A stretch of 8,959 bases of DNA from Alphaproteobacteria bacterium (lineage in GTDB: Bacteria > Pseudomonadota > Alphaproteobacteria > UBA828), in the NCBI GenBank assembly GCA_030604165.1, contig JAUVWK010000097.1, positions 1 through 8,959 on the forward strand, in the 5' to 3' direction. Positions 1 to 5,807 of this stretch are shown here, piece by piece (positions within the stretch are counted from its first letter, which is position 1; each line of letters starts with the position of its first letter). The notes under the pieces were generated by a model. The model searched no databases and had not been told where the DNA came from. It saw only the letters and a program-made list of their open reading frames with translations. A program made the translations under genes and the position numbers.

Positions 1-393
1 CTGAGCCGCCAGGAACGCCTCAAGGGCGTGCTTGCGGCCGATCCGGAAACGGCGTCTTGGATTCAAGAGGACCGGCGGTTCAGCAACTACAAGCTGCTCC
101 AGTTCTGCGACACCTTGGCGCTCTATTTCAACCTGACCCACGAGGAAGCCCGCACTGAAACCTCGTTTGCGAACGTGCCGGCGGACCTGGGCGACGACGT
201 AACCGTCGCGGTGCAGCCGCGCGGCGGCGGCACCTACAGCCTGGCGCCCTATCCGTTTCGCGACGACGGGTTCGAGGCCTATTTCGAAGGGCGCTATCTC
301 GAGCCGTACGCGCCGGACGCGGAGCCCGACTTGGCCGACGTCATGCGCAATACCCCGGTGGAGCGGCAGACTATTCGCCTCGTGGCCGGCTGA
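1..393 (+). CDS. DUF3891 family protein, C-terminal part (5' end outside window)
   Basis: The frame is open from the first base and encodes the last 130 residues of a protein that ends at a TGA at 391-393. The segment resembles the C-terminal half of DUF3891 proteins: a tryptophan followed by a DRxFSxYKLLQ stretch, then CDTLALYFNL, then a beta-rich end with repeated Tyr/Phe (AYFEGRYLEPY) and a final TIRLVAG strand. DUF3891 proteins are soluble, roughly 230-260 residues long, and have no assigned reaction; I assign none. A GTG at 28 could be read as a start, but the conserved-looking sequence continues upstream of it, so the true start is very probably before the window. It converges on the asparaginase gene with a gap of only 15 bp. 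The family assignment is from recalled sequence pattern, not a search. Confidence 0.72.
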   Translation: MSRQERLKGVLAADPETASWIQEDRRFSNYKLLQFCDTLALYFNLTHEEARTETSFANVPADLGDDVTVAVQPRGGGTYSLAPYPFRDDGFEAYFEGRYLEPYAPDAEPDLADVMRNTPVERQTIRLVAG

Positions 394-408
394 GGCGGCG
401 GCGCAGCC

Positions 409-1410
409 TTAACGCGGCGCGAGCGGCGTGAGCCAGGCCGCGAAGCTTTCGCCGATGGTTTCTCGGTCTGCTCCAGCGCGCAAAAGCAGCGTCAGCAGAA
501 GCCGCGCCTTGAGTCCGTCGAGCCAGCCCGCGCCGATCAGCCCGCGCCGCAGCAGGTCCATCTCGGAGCCCGGGAAATCGTAAGTTCGGCGCTGGGTTTC
601 GCCGCGCCCGGTGCGCGAGGCGAAGACCACCGGGATGTGCCGCAGCGCCTGTTCCAGCTTGTCGGCGATCGCGGCCGGCACGTGGCCGCCGCCCGTGGCC
701 TCGAGCACGAGACCGCCATAGCCGGCCTCGAGCACCTGGTCGATGAGCCGCCCATCGTCGCCGAGGGTGACCGTCAGAAGCGCGACCGAGGCGTCGCCGG
801 GTGCGGCCGGCAGGGCGATCGAATAACGCTCGGCCGGGCGCAGCAGAATGCGCGGCGTGCCTTCGGCGATCCAGCCGATCGGCCCCACCGGCGTCGAGCG
901 GAAGGCCGCCGGGCTATTGGTGTGGCTTTTCTGGACATAGCGCGCGGCGTGAATGTCGTCGTTCATGACCACCATGGCGCCGAGGCCGCGCGCCGCCTCG
1001 TGCACCGCGACGCGGACCGCGTTCAACAGGTTCGCCGGCCCGTCCGGTCCCGCCATGGTGGGGTTGCGCATGGCGCCGGTGATCACCACCGGCCCATCGG
1101 CAGTCACGATACGATCGAGCACGAAGGCGCTCTCTTCCATGGTGTCGGTGCCCTGGGTGACGACCACGCCGCGCGCGCCGCCCTCGAGCCGGGCGGTGAT
1201 TTCGCGGGCCAAGGCGAAGAGATCGTCGAAACCGATCTCCGGGCTCGGCAATTGGCGAAACGAGGCGGCCTCGACCGTCGCCACCTCGGCGAGCTGGGGC
1301 ACGGCGGCCACCAGCATCTCGGCCGTCAAGCCGGGCGCCACGCCGGCGCCGCCCTTGTCGGCCATGGCGATGGTCCCGCCCAGCGACAGCACCACCACGT
1401 TCGGCTTCAT
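409..1410 (-). CDS. L-asparaginase (asparaginase/glutaminase family)
   Basis: This 333-residue protein has the length and architecture of the bacterial type I/II asparaginase family, which hydrolyses L-asparagine to aspartate and ammonia. The N-terminal nucleophile motif is LSLGGTIAM with Thr13. The second signature is VVVTQGTDTMEE, with Thr88 and Asp89, and Lys161 in VQKSHT completes the Thr-Asp-Lys triad. Ser56 in LPSPE matches the substrate-binding serine. There is no signal peptide, so it should be cytoplasmic. The flexible lid between Thr13 and the VPQL motif (38-40) is about three residues shorter than in E. coli AnsB and contains no tyrosine, whereas the characterised enzymes have a catalytic Tyr there (Tyr25 in AnsB). 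It lies 39 bp after the E2 stop, on the same strand, so it is probably the last gene of that operon. The ATG at 1410 is the only one of three repeated ATGs (1432, 1421, 1410) that opens the full frame. Aspartate/asparagine chemistry is clear; strict asparagine versus glutamine preference is not. Confidence 0.9.
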   Translation of the reverse strand: MKPNVVVLSLGGTIAMADKGGAGVAPGLTAEMLVAAVPQLAEVATVEAASFRQLPSPEIGFDDLFALAREITARLEGGARGVVVTQGTDTMEESAFVLDRIVTADGPVVITGAMRNPTMAGPDGPANLLNAVRVAVHEAARGLGAMVVMNDDIHAARYVQKSHTNSPAAFRSTPVGPIGWIAEGTPRILLRPAERYSIALPAAPGDASVALLTVTLGDDGRLIDQVLEAGYGGLVLEATGGGHVPAAIADKLEQALRHIPVVFASRTGRGETQRRTYDFPGSEMDLLRRGLIGAGWLDGLKARLLLTLLLRAGADRETIGESFAAWLTPLAPR

Positions 1411-1421
1411 GTCGGCTTCAT
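1407..1421 (-). other. four-codon mini-ORF 2 (MKPT) overlapping the asparaginase start
   Basis: The second repeat copy again reads ATG AAG CCG ACA TGA, and its TGA overlaps the real asparaginase ATG (ATGA at 1410-1407). Ribosomes that begin at either upstream ATG would terminate exactly on the next start, a geometry that favours re-initiation. Translation is inferred, not shown. Confidence 0.45.
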
Positions 1422-1432
1422 GTCGGCTTCAT
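1418..1432 (-). other. four-codon mini-ORF 1 (MKPT) upstream of asparaginase
   Basis: The first repeat copy reads ATG AAG CCG ACA TGA. Its stop codon overlaps the ATG of the second copy in an ATGA arrangement (1421-1418). It begins 17 bp after the E2 stop codon. Only a weak GGGG stretch (within CCTGGGGCAC) precedes it, about 9 nt from the ATG. Whether it is translated is unknown; the reading frame itself is plain in the sequence. Confidence 0.45.
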
Positions 1433-1449
1433 GGGCTAGTGCCCCAGGT

Positions 1450-2568
1450 TCAGCCGTCCTGCTTCAGATCGACGATCACGGCGGCCAGAAAGCGGGCGGC
1501 CTCGCCGCCGCTGACGGCGCGATGATCGAAGGTCAGCGAGAGCGGCATCATGCGGCGCACCGCGGGCTTGCCGTCGATGGCCACCACCTCGGCCACGATG
1601 CGCCCGACGCCGAGGATCGCGACCTGCGGCGGCACCACCACGAGCTGCGCATAGCGGCCGCCGAACATGCCGAAGTTCGAGAGCGTGAAGGTTTGGCCGC
1701 GCAGCTCCTCGAGCGGCACGGTGCGGGCCTCGACGTCCGCCTTCATGGCCTCGAGGCCGCGGCGCAGGTCGGCGGCGGCGCGCTTGCCGACATCGCGCAG
1801 GATCGGCACGAACAAGCCGTCGCCGGTATCGGCGGCGATGCCGAGATCGACATGCTCGTGCAGCCGCCGCCCCTCGCCTTGACTGTCGTACCAGGCATTG
1901 AGCGAGGGCTCCGCCTTGCAGGCCGCGACGATAGCGCGAATCAAGCGTATCGTGATGTCGGTGTCGAGCGGCCAATGCTCGACATCGGCGAGATCGGTCA
2001 CCGTGGTCGGCACCACCTCTTCGCGCGAGCGGGTCATGTTGCGCGCCATCGCCCGGCGCACGCCGCGCAAGGGCTCGAGCGGGCCGGCCTCCGCCAGGGT
2101 TTTGGCCGCGCGCTCGACATCCTGCGCACTGACCGTGCCGCCCCCTCCGGTGGCGTCGACCACGGAGAGATCGACGCTCAAACGCCGCGCCAGGGCGCGC
2201 ACCGCCGGTGTCGCCTTGACCGCGGCCCCGCCCGTCGCCGGCGCGGCGAGCGGCGCGGCGCTGCCGCGCGCTTCGGTCGGCTGCTCGGCGGCTATGGTGC
2301 CGACCACGGTGCCGGCGTCGGCGGGCTCGTCCCCGCCCTCGCCGAACTCCACCAGCGGCTCGCCGATCTCGATGATGTCGCCGGGCGCGCCCATGAGCCG
2401 GGCGATGCGCCCGGACTGCGGCGACGGGATTTCGACCACGGCCTTGTCGGTTTCGACGGAAACCAAGGGCTGGTCCGCAACCACCTTGTCGCCCGCGGCA
2501 ACGTGCCAGGTGACGATCTCGGCCTCCTGCAGGCCCTCGCCCAAATCGGGCAGATTGAACGTATTCAT
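1450..2568 (-). CDS. 2-oxoacid dehydrogenase complex E2, dihydrolipoyl acyltransferase
   Basis: This 372-residue protein is the E2 core subunit, which accepts the acyl group on a lipoyl arm and transfers it to CoA. Domains in order: one lipoyl domain (about 1-78) with the lipoylated Lys42 in VETDKA; an Ala/Pro/Gly-rich linker (about 80-117); a peripheral-subunit-binding domain (about 118-155, ATPAVRALARRL to VSAQDVERA); and a catalytic acyltransferase domain (about 165-370) with LSNFGMFGG at 297-304. The catalytic histidine is His349 in FDHRAVSGG; the usual HxxxDG motif has Ser353 where Asp is expected. It is short for an E2 because it has only one lipoyl domain. The ATG at 2568 overlaps the E1-beta stop by 4 bp (ATGA) and has GGAG 5 nt upstream, which fixes the start and implies coupling. 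The acyl specificity (acetyl or branched-chain) cannot be read from the sequence by eye. Confidence 0.92.
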   Translation of the reverse strand: MNTFNLPDLGEGLQEAEIVTWHVAAGDKVVADQPLVSVETDKAVVEIPSPQSGRIARLMGAPGDIIEIGEPLVEFGEGGDEPADAGTVVGTIAAEQPTEARGSAAPLAAPATGGAAVKATPAVRALARRLSVDLSVVDATGGGGTVSAQDVERAAKTLAEAGPLEPLRGVRRAMARNMTRSREEVVPTTVTDLADVEHWPLDTDITIRLIRAIVAACKAEPSLNAWYDSQGEGRRLHEHVDLGIAADTGDGLFVPILRDVGKRAAADLRRGLEAMKADVEARTVPLEELRGQTFTLSNFGMFGGRYAQLVVVPPQVAILGVGRIVAEVVAIDGKPAVRRMMPLSLTFDHRAVSGGEAARFLAAVIVDLKQDG

Positions 2569-3545
2569 GCGTACTCCAGCGCCCGCCGCGCGGCGGCGAC
2601 GATGCGTCCCTCACTCGGCATGTACCATTGCTCCAGTCGCAGCAGCGGCATGACGGTGTCGTATCCGGTCACCCGCTGCACCGGCGCCAGCAGCGAAAGC
2701 AGGCCTTCCTCCGCCAGCCGCGCCGCGATCTCCGCGCCCCAGCCGCCGGAGAGCGCCGCCTCGTGAACGATGACGCAACGCCCGGTCTTCTGCACCGAGG
2801 TCAGGATCTGGTCCATATCCAACGGCTTCAGTGTGGCCACATCGATCACCTCGGCGCCGATGCCCTCGTCCGCCAGGGTCTCGGCGGCGGCGAGCGTTTC
2901 CATGGTCATCGCGCCCCAGGTCACCAAGGTGACGTCGCCGCCTTCGCGCAAGGTGAAACAGCTATCGAGCGGCAGCGCGCGGCCGTCGTCGGCGACCTCT
3001 TCGCGAACCGCGCGATAGATGCGCTTGGGTTCGAGAAAGATCACCGGGTCCGGATCGCGGATCGAGGCCAACAGCAGGCCGTAGGCGTGTGACGGCGAAG
3101 ACGGGATCACCACGCGCAGACCCGGGATATGGGCAAACATCGCTTCCGTGCTTTCGGAGTGATGCTCGGGCGCGCGGATGCCGCCGCCGAAGGGCGCGCG
3201 CATGACCATCGGGCAGGTCAGCCGCCCGCGCGTGCGATTGCGCATGCGCGAGGCGTGGCTCACGATCTGATCGAGGGCGGGGTAGATGAACCCCATGAAC
3301 TGAATCTCGGCGACCGGTTTGAAGCCCTGGGCGGCGAGCCCCACCGCGACGCCCGCGATCAGGCCTTCGGCCAGCGGCGTGTCCATCACCCGCGCCGCGC
3401 CGAAGCGCGCCAGGAGCCCGTCCGTCGAGCGAAACACGCCGCCGTCGAGGCCGACGTCCTCGCCGAACACCAAGACCTCCGCGTCGTCCGCCATGGCCTT
3501 GGCCAGCGCCATGTTGACCGCCTCGACGAGAGTCACCTCAGCCAT
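2565..3545 (-). CDS. 2-oxoacid dehydrogenase E1 component, beta subunit
   Basis: This 326-residue subunit pairs with E1-alpha in the thiamine-diphosphate-dependent alpha2beta2 heterotetramer that decarboxylates the 2-oxoacid. The family pattern is clear throughout: VLVFGEDVG (24-32) followed by GGVFRSTDGL; DTPLAE with Glu60, the residue expected to activate the ThDP aminopyrimidine; AEIQFMGFIYPALDQI; RAPFGGGIRAPEHHSES with His128/His129; and a C-terminal transketolase-like domain (about 200-320, from VTLVTWGAMT). Overall it recalls both Bacillus-type PdhB and branched-chain E1-beta, so I leave the substrate open. The ATG at 3545 overlaps the E1-alpha stop by 8 bp and has GGAGG about 9 nt upstream, inside the E1-alpha coding end. 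Length is normal for the family. Confidence 0.93.
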   Translation of the reverse strand: MAEVTLVEAVNMALAKAMADDAEVLVFGEDVGLDGGVFRSTDGLLARFGAARVMDTPLAEGLIAGVAVGLAAQGFKPVAEIQFMGFIYPALDQIVSHASRMRNRTRGRLTCPMVMRAPFGGGIRAPEHHSESTEAMFAHIPGLRVVIPSSPSHAYGLLLASIRDPDPVIFLEPKRIYRAVREEVADDGRALPLDSCFTLREGGDVTLVTWGAMTMETLAAAETLADEGIGAEVIDVATLKPLDMDQILTSVQKTGRCVIVHEAALSGGWGAEIAARLAEEGLLSLLAPVQRVTGYDTVMPLLRLEQWYMPSEGRIVAAARRALEYA

Positions 3546-4635
3546 TGCCCTTGGCCTCCGCGATCAGCGCCGCGGCCTCTTCGATCAGCGCCGCGCGCTG
3601 CTTGGCCAGGCTCGGCGGCAGCGTGGCATAAAGATGATCGAACATCGCTTCCGGCGGCTCCGGCGGCGTGGCGAGATAGGTTTCGGCCGCCGCGTCGACC
3701 TCCTTCGCGCAGGCCGCGATCAGCGCCTCCTCGTCGCCCTTGCTCCAGACCCCGGCATCGGCGAGATAGCGGCGCAGCCGCGCGATCGGCTCTTCTTTCC
3801 AGTGCCGGCTGACGCTCTCGTCGTCGCGGTAGCGCGTGGCGTCGTCGGCGGTGGTGTGATCGCCGAGGCGGTAGGTCAACGCCTCGATCACGTGGGGCCC
3901 GCCGCCGGCGCGCGCCTTCTCGAGCGCCTGGCCGGCCGCGTGGCGCATGGCGATGAGATCGTTGCCGTCGACCTGCTCGGCCGGGATGCCTGCGGCAAAG
4001 GCCTTCTGCGCCAGGGTCGCGGTCGCGGTTTGCGCCTCGCGCGGTACTGAAATGGCCCACTGGTTGTTGGTGATCATGAACAGCACCGGCAGTTGCCAGA
4101 CGCCCGCCAGATTGAGCGCCTCGTAGATGTCGCCCTTCGAGGTCGCGCCATCGCCGAAGCAGCAGACCACGGCACGCGCCTCGCCACGCAGCTTGAACGC
4201 CAGCGCCACGCCCGTGGCGTGCGGCGCCTGCGTGGCCACGGGAATGCAAACCGGGAAATCCTCGCGCGGGCCGGCGAAGTCGTGACCGCGCTCGTCGCCG
4301 CCCCAGCACAGAAACATCTCGACCAGCGTCACGCCGTGCAGCAACTGCGCGCCCGGCTCGCGGTAGGTCGGCAACAGCACGTCGCCCGGCTGCATGACGC
4401 TGCCGAAGCCCACCGAGACCGCCTCCTGGCCAAGGCACGAAGCATAGGTGCCGAGCCGCCCGGTGCGCTGCAACGCGATCGCCTTGGCATCGTAGGTGCG
4501 GGTCAAAACCATGGCCCGGTAGTCGGGGATCAGCGCGGAGGCATCCTGCGCAAAAGCCGGCACCGGAACGATGGCCCGACCCTCCGGGTCGAGAAACCGG
4601 GTATAGGGAATATCGAACGCGGCGGGCTTGCTCAC
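3538..4635 (-). CDS. 2-oxoacid dehydrogenase E1 component, alpha subunit
   Basis: This 365-residue protein is the ThDP-binding alpha subunit of a pyruvate or branched-chain 2-oxoacid dehydrogenase E1. Visible landmarks: LQRTGRLGTYASCLGQEA (55-72), typical of PdhA/BkdA-like subunits; LLPTYREPGAQLLHG (87-101); TQAPHATG (135-142); and the ThDP motif beginning GDGATSKGD (161-169) and ending in Asn190-Asn191. VDGNDLIAM is at 222-230. The loop YRLGDHTTADDATRYR (255-270) corresponds to the region phosphorylated in eukaryotic homologues and contributes active-site residues. It is the first gene of the E1-alpha/E1-beta/E2/asparaginase block. The start is a GTG at 4635, supported by GGAG 5 nt upstream and by the family's usual N-terminal length. 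A longer frame in the same region is out of register with this protein and is not the gene. The sequence style leans toward the Gram-positive-like pyruvate dehydrogenase E1-alpha group, but substrate assignment is inference. Confidence 0.93.
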   Translation of the reverse strand: MSKPAAFDIPYTRFLDPEGRAIVPVPAFAQDASALIPDYRAMVLTRTYDAKAIALQRTGRLGTYASCLGQEAVSVGFGSVMQPGDVLLPTYREPGAQLLHGVTLVEMFLCWGGDERGHDFAGPREDFPVCIPVATQAPHATGVALAFKLRGEARAVVCCFGDGATSKGDIYEALNLAGVWQLPVLFMITNNQWAISVPREAQTATATLAQKAFAAGIPAEQVDGNDLIAMRHAAGQALEKARAGGGPHVIEALTYRLGDHTTADDATRYRDDESVSRHWKEEPIARLRRYLADAGVWSKGDEEALIAACAKEVDAAAETYLATPPEPPEAMFDHLYATLPPSLAKQRAALIEEAAALIAEAKGNG

Positions 4636-4640
4636 GACGG

Positions 4641-4644
4641 CTCC
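4641..4644 (-). promoter_or_regulatory. ribosome binding site fixing the GTG start of E1-alpha
   Basis: On the coding strand GGAG is followed by five bases (CCGTC) and then GTG at 4635. This spacing supports the non-ATG start of E1-alpha. Confidence 0.75.
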
Positions 4645-4687
4645 GACGCCCCTGTAGCCATGTGGTGGCTCGTGAATCCGCTTTGAA

Positions 4688-4712
4688 CCGCGTTACCCGG
4701 CCGGCAACGCGG
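4688..4712. repeat. 25-bp inverted repeat upstream of the dehydrogenase operon (possible operator)
   Basis: The arms CCGCGTT (4688-4694) and AACGCGG (4706-4712) are perfect reverse complements. The 11-bp centre contains CCGGCCGG, and two further pairs form after one mismatch. It lies 53-77 bp upstream of the E1-alpha GTG, where an operator or activator site would be expected. It is not followed by a T-run on either strand, so a terminator is less likely. Which protein might bind is unknown. Confidence 0.5.
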
Positions 4713-4946
4713 AGCACCATGTCGTCGGTGCGAATGACGATCGTACAATACCCGCCCTCGTCCGCGCTCGCCAGATCGCCGCTCGCGGTGGCGCGCGACT
4801 CGTTGGTGGCTGGGCGCGAACGCGCCGCACCGCGCCGGCGATGGGGTCCGAGCCGGCGCCCGCGCAGCGCCGATTGCCGGGCGACTCGGCGCGGCGCATC
4901 TGTTCAGCCGCCGGCGCGCGAGTTATCCTGGATCGAAACGTTCGGC

Positions 4947-4950
4947 GGAG
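4947..4950 (+). promoter_or_regulatory. ribosome binding site for the Prim-Pol gene
   Basis: GGAG lies 10 nt before the ATG at 4961. The spacing is slightly long but usable. It favours this ATG over a TTG at 4952, which would be only one base away. Confidence 0.5.
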
Positions 4951-4960
4951 TTTGGCCCGG

Positions 4961-5731
4961 ATGCAGCCCGTTCTCGCAGCCGCCCTCGACTATGCCCGCC
5001 GCGGCTGGTCGGTGATCCCGATCCGCCCGCAGGAAAAGCGGCCGCTGATCGCCTGGGAGCCCTTTCAGCACAAGCGCGCCGAACCAGACCAGATCACCGC
5101 GTGGTTCGAGCGCACGCCCGACGCCAATATCGGCGTCGTGACCGGTGCCGTATCCGGCCTGGTGGTGCTGGACGTGGACCCGCGCCACGAGGGCGAGGAC
5201 AGCCTGGCCGCGCTCGAAGCCCTCCATGGCGCGTTGCCGCACACCATCGAGGCCCTGACCGGCGGCGGCGGACGGCACGTCTACTTCGCGCATCCGGGCG
5301 GCAGTGTACGCAACCGCGTGGGTCTCGCGTCGGGCATCGATCTGCGCGGCGACGGCGGGATTATCGTCGCGCCACCCTCGATTCATCCCTCGGGCCGCGC
5401 CTATGCCTGGGAGGTTTCGCACCATCCGGACGACACGGCGCTCGCACCGCTGCCCGCCTGGCTCGCGCAGATGGCGCGCGATACCGAGGCACAGCGCGGC
5501 CATCCGATCGCCTATTGGCACCGCCTGGTCACACAGGGCGTGGCCGAGGGCGAGCGCAACAACAGCATCGCCGCGCTCACCGGACACCTGCTGTGGCGCG
5601 GCGTCGACGCCAAGGTGGCGCTCGACCTGCTTTTGTGCTGGAACGCCGAGCGCTGCCGGCCGCCGCTGTCGGCCGACGAGGTGGCGCGCACCGTCGCCAG
5701 CATCGAAAAGCTGCATAGCCGGCGCCAATGA
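4961..5731 (+). CDS. stand-alone Prim-Pol (bifunctional DNA primase/polymerase) protein with PriCT-like tail
   Basis: This 256-residue protein matches the N-terminal Prim-Pol domain of the archaeo-eukaryotic primase superfamily, which makes primers and extends DNA. The opening AALDYARRGWSVIPIRP with KRPLIAW is the standard N-terminus. Motif I is VVLDVD with Asp71 and Asp73; motif II is TGGGGRHVYF with His106; motif III is GIDLRGDGGIIVAPPS with Asp127. These correspond to the metal-binding and nucleotide-binding residues described for the pRN1 ORF904 domain, and all look intact. Residues about 190-252 (EGERNNSIAALTGHLL to VARTVASI) resemble the PriCT-1 domain often fused to such primases. No helicase domain follows, either in this protein or in a neighbouring gene. 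Family members are common on plasmids, prophages and integrated elements, but nothing else here marks a mobile element. The start is the ATG at 4961, because the family N-terminus begins right after it; a longer frame from 4841 adds only low-complexity sequence. Confidence 0.85.
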   Translation: MQPVLAAALDYARRGWSVIPIRPQEKRPLIAWEPFQHKRAEPDQITAWFERTPDANIGVVTGAVSGLVVLDVDPRHEGEDSLAALEALHGALPHTIEALTGGGGRHVYFAHPGGSVRNRVGLASGIDLRGDGGIIVAPPSIHPSGRAYAWEVSHHPDDTALAPLPAWLAQMARDTEAQRGHPIAYWHRLVTQGVAEGERNNSIAALTGHLLWRGVDAKVALDLLLCWNAERCRPPLSADEVARTVASIEKLHSRRQ

Positions 5732-5743
5732 GCCAGGTCATTG
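5726..5743 (+). repeat. short hairpin over the Prim-Pol stop codon
   Basis: CAATGA (5726-5731, including the TGA stop) and TCATTG (5738-5743) are perfect inverted arms around a 6-nt loop. The stem has only two G-C pairs and no T-run follows, so it is a poor intrinsic terminator. It could arise by chance. Confidence 0.25.
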
Positions 5744-5796
5744 TCGCGCGCGGCCCGCCTCATATGGTGGTGACGCACCCCCGCCCCGAGCCATCC

Positions 5797-5801
5797 GGGA
5801 G
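5797..5801 (+). promoter_or_regulatory. ribosome binding site fixing the GTG start of the P-type ATPase
   Basis: GGGAG ends 6 nt before the GTG at 5808, which is optimal spacing. It supports a GTG start and rejects the in-frame extension back to 5304, which would overlap most of the Prim-Pol gene. Confidence 0.8.
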
Positions 5802-5807
5802 ACAACG

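Larger units (their letters stand above)
1401..1432 (-). repeat. 11-bp tandem repeat triplicating the asparaginase start codon
   Basis: On the plus strand the unit GTCGGCTTCAT occurs in 2.9 uninterrupted copies (10 + 11 + 11 bp). On the coding strand each copy begins ATGAAGCCGA. The array therefore contains three start codons: at 1432, 1421 and 1410. The copy nearest the gene differs after CCGA, where it runs into the coding sequence. Because the unit is 11 bp, the copies lie in different frames. The pattern looks like a replication-slippage duplication of the gene start. Confidence 0.95.
4636..4960. promoter_or_regulatory. divergent intergenic region, E1-alpha / Prim-Pol
   Basis: These 325 bp separate two divergent starts and should hold promoters for both. 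No protein-like reading frame is convincing: the open stretches on both strands give Arg/Pro/Ala-rich sequence of the kind high-GC DNA produces by chance. It contains a 25-bp inverted repeat at 4688-4712. It also has a TACAAT (4744-4749), close to a -10 box on the plus strand, which reads ATTGTA in reverse; no good -35 box is visible at the right spacing on either side. A TTATCCT at 4923-4929, 32-38 bp before the Prim-Pol ATG, is another weak -10 candidate. The rest (about 4752-4915) is GC-rich and featureless to me. Confidence 0.5.

Noticed and set aside
388..408. Possible terminator GGCTG...CAGCC between the convergent DUF3891 and asparaginase genes
   Set aside because: The stem is only five bp with an 11-nt loop and no T-run, which is too weak to call in this base composition.
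637..2766. Long plus-strand open frame (709 codons) antisense to asparaginase, E2 and E1-beta
   Set aside because: It is rich in His, Arg, Gly and Ala with no recognisable domain, and it spans three well-identified genes on the other strand. This is the usual shadow in high-GC DNA.
4744..4749. TACAAT as a promoter -10 box
   Set aside because: No -35-like hexamer is visible at 16-18 bp, and it lies over 200 bp from the Prim-Pol start. It is mentioned only as part of the intergenic region.
4693..4899. Small minus-strand frame (68 codons) in the divergent intergenic region
   Set aside because: Its composition is Arg/Ala/Pro-rich, no clear ribosome binding site or family pattern is visible, and it covers the inverted repeat.
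5304..5807. In-frame 168-codon extension of the ATPase upstream of GTG 5808
   Set aside because: It overlaps the Prim-Pol gene in another frame, reads as Arg/Pro-rich sequence, and the GGGAG site 6 nt before 5808 supports the shorter form.
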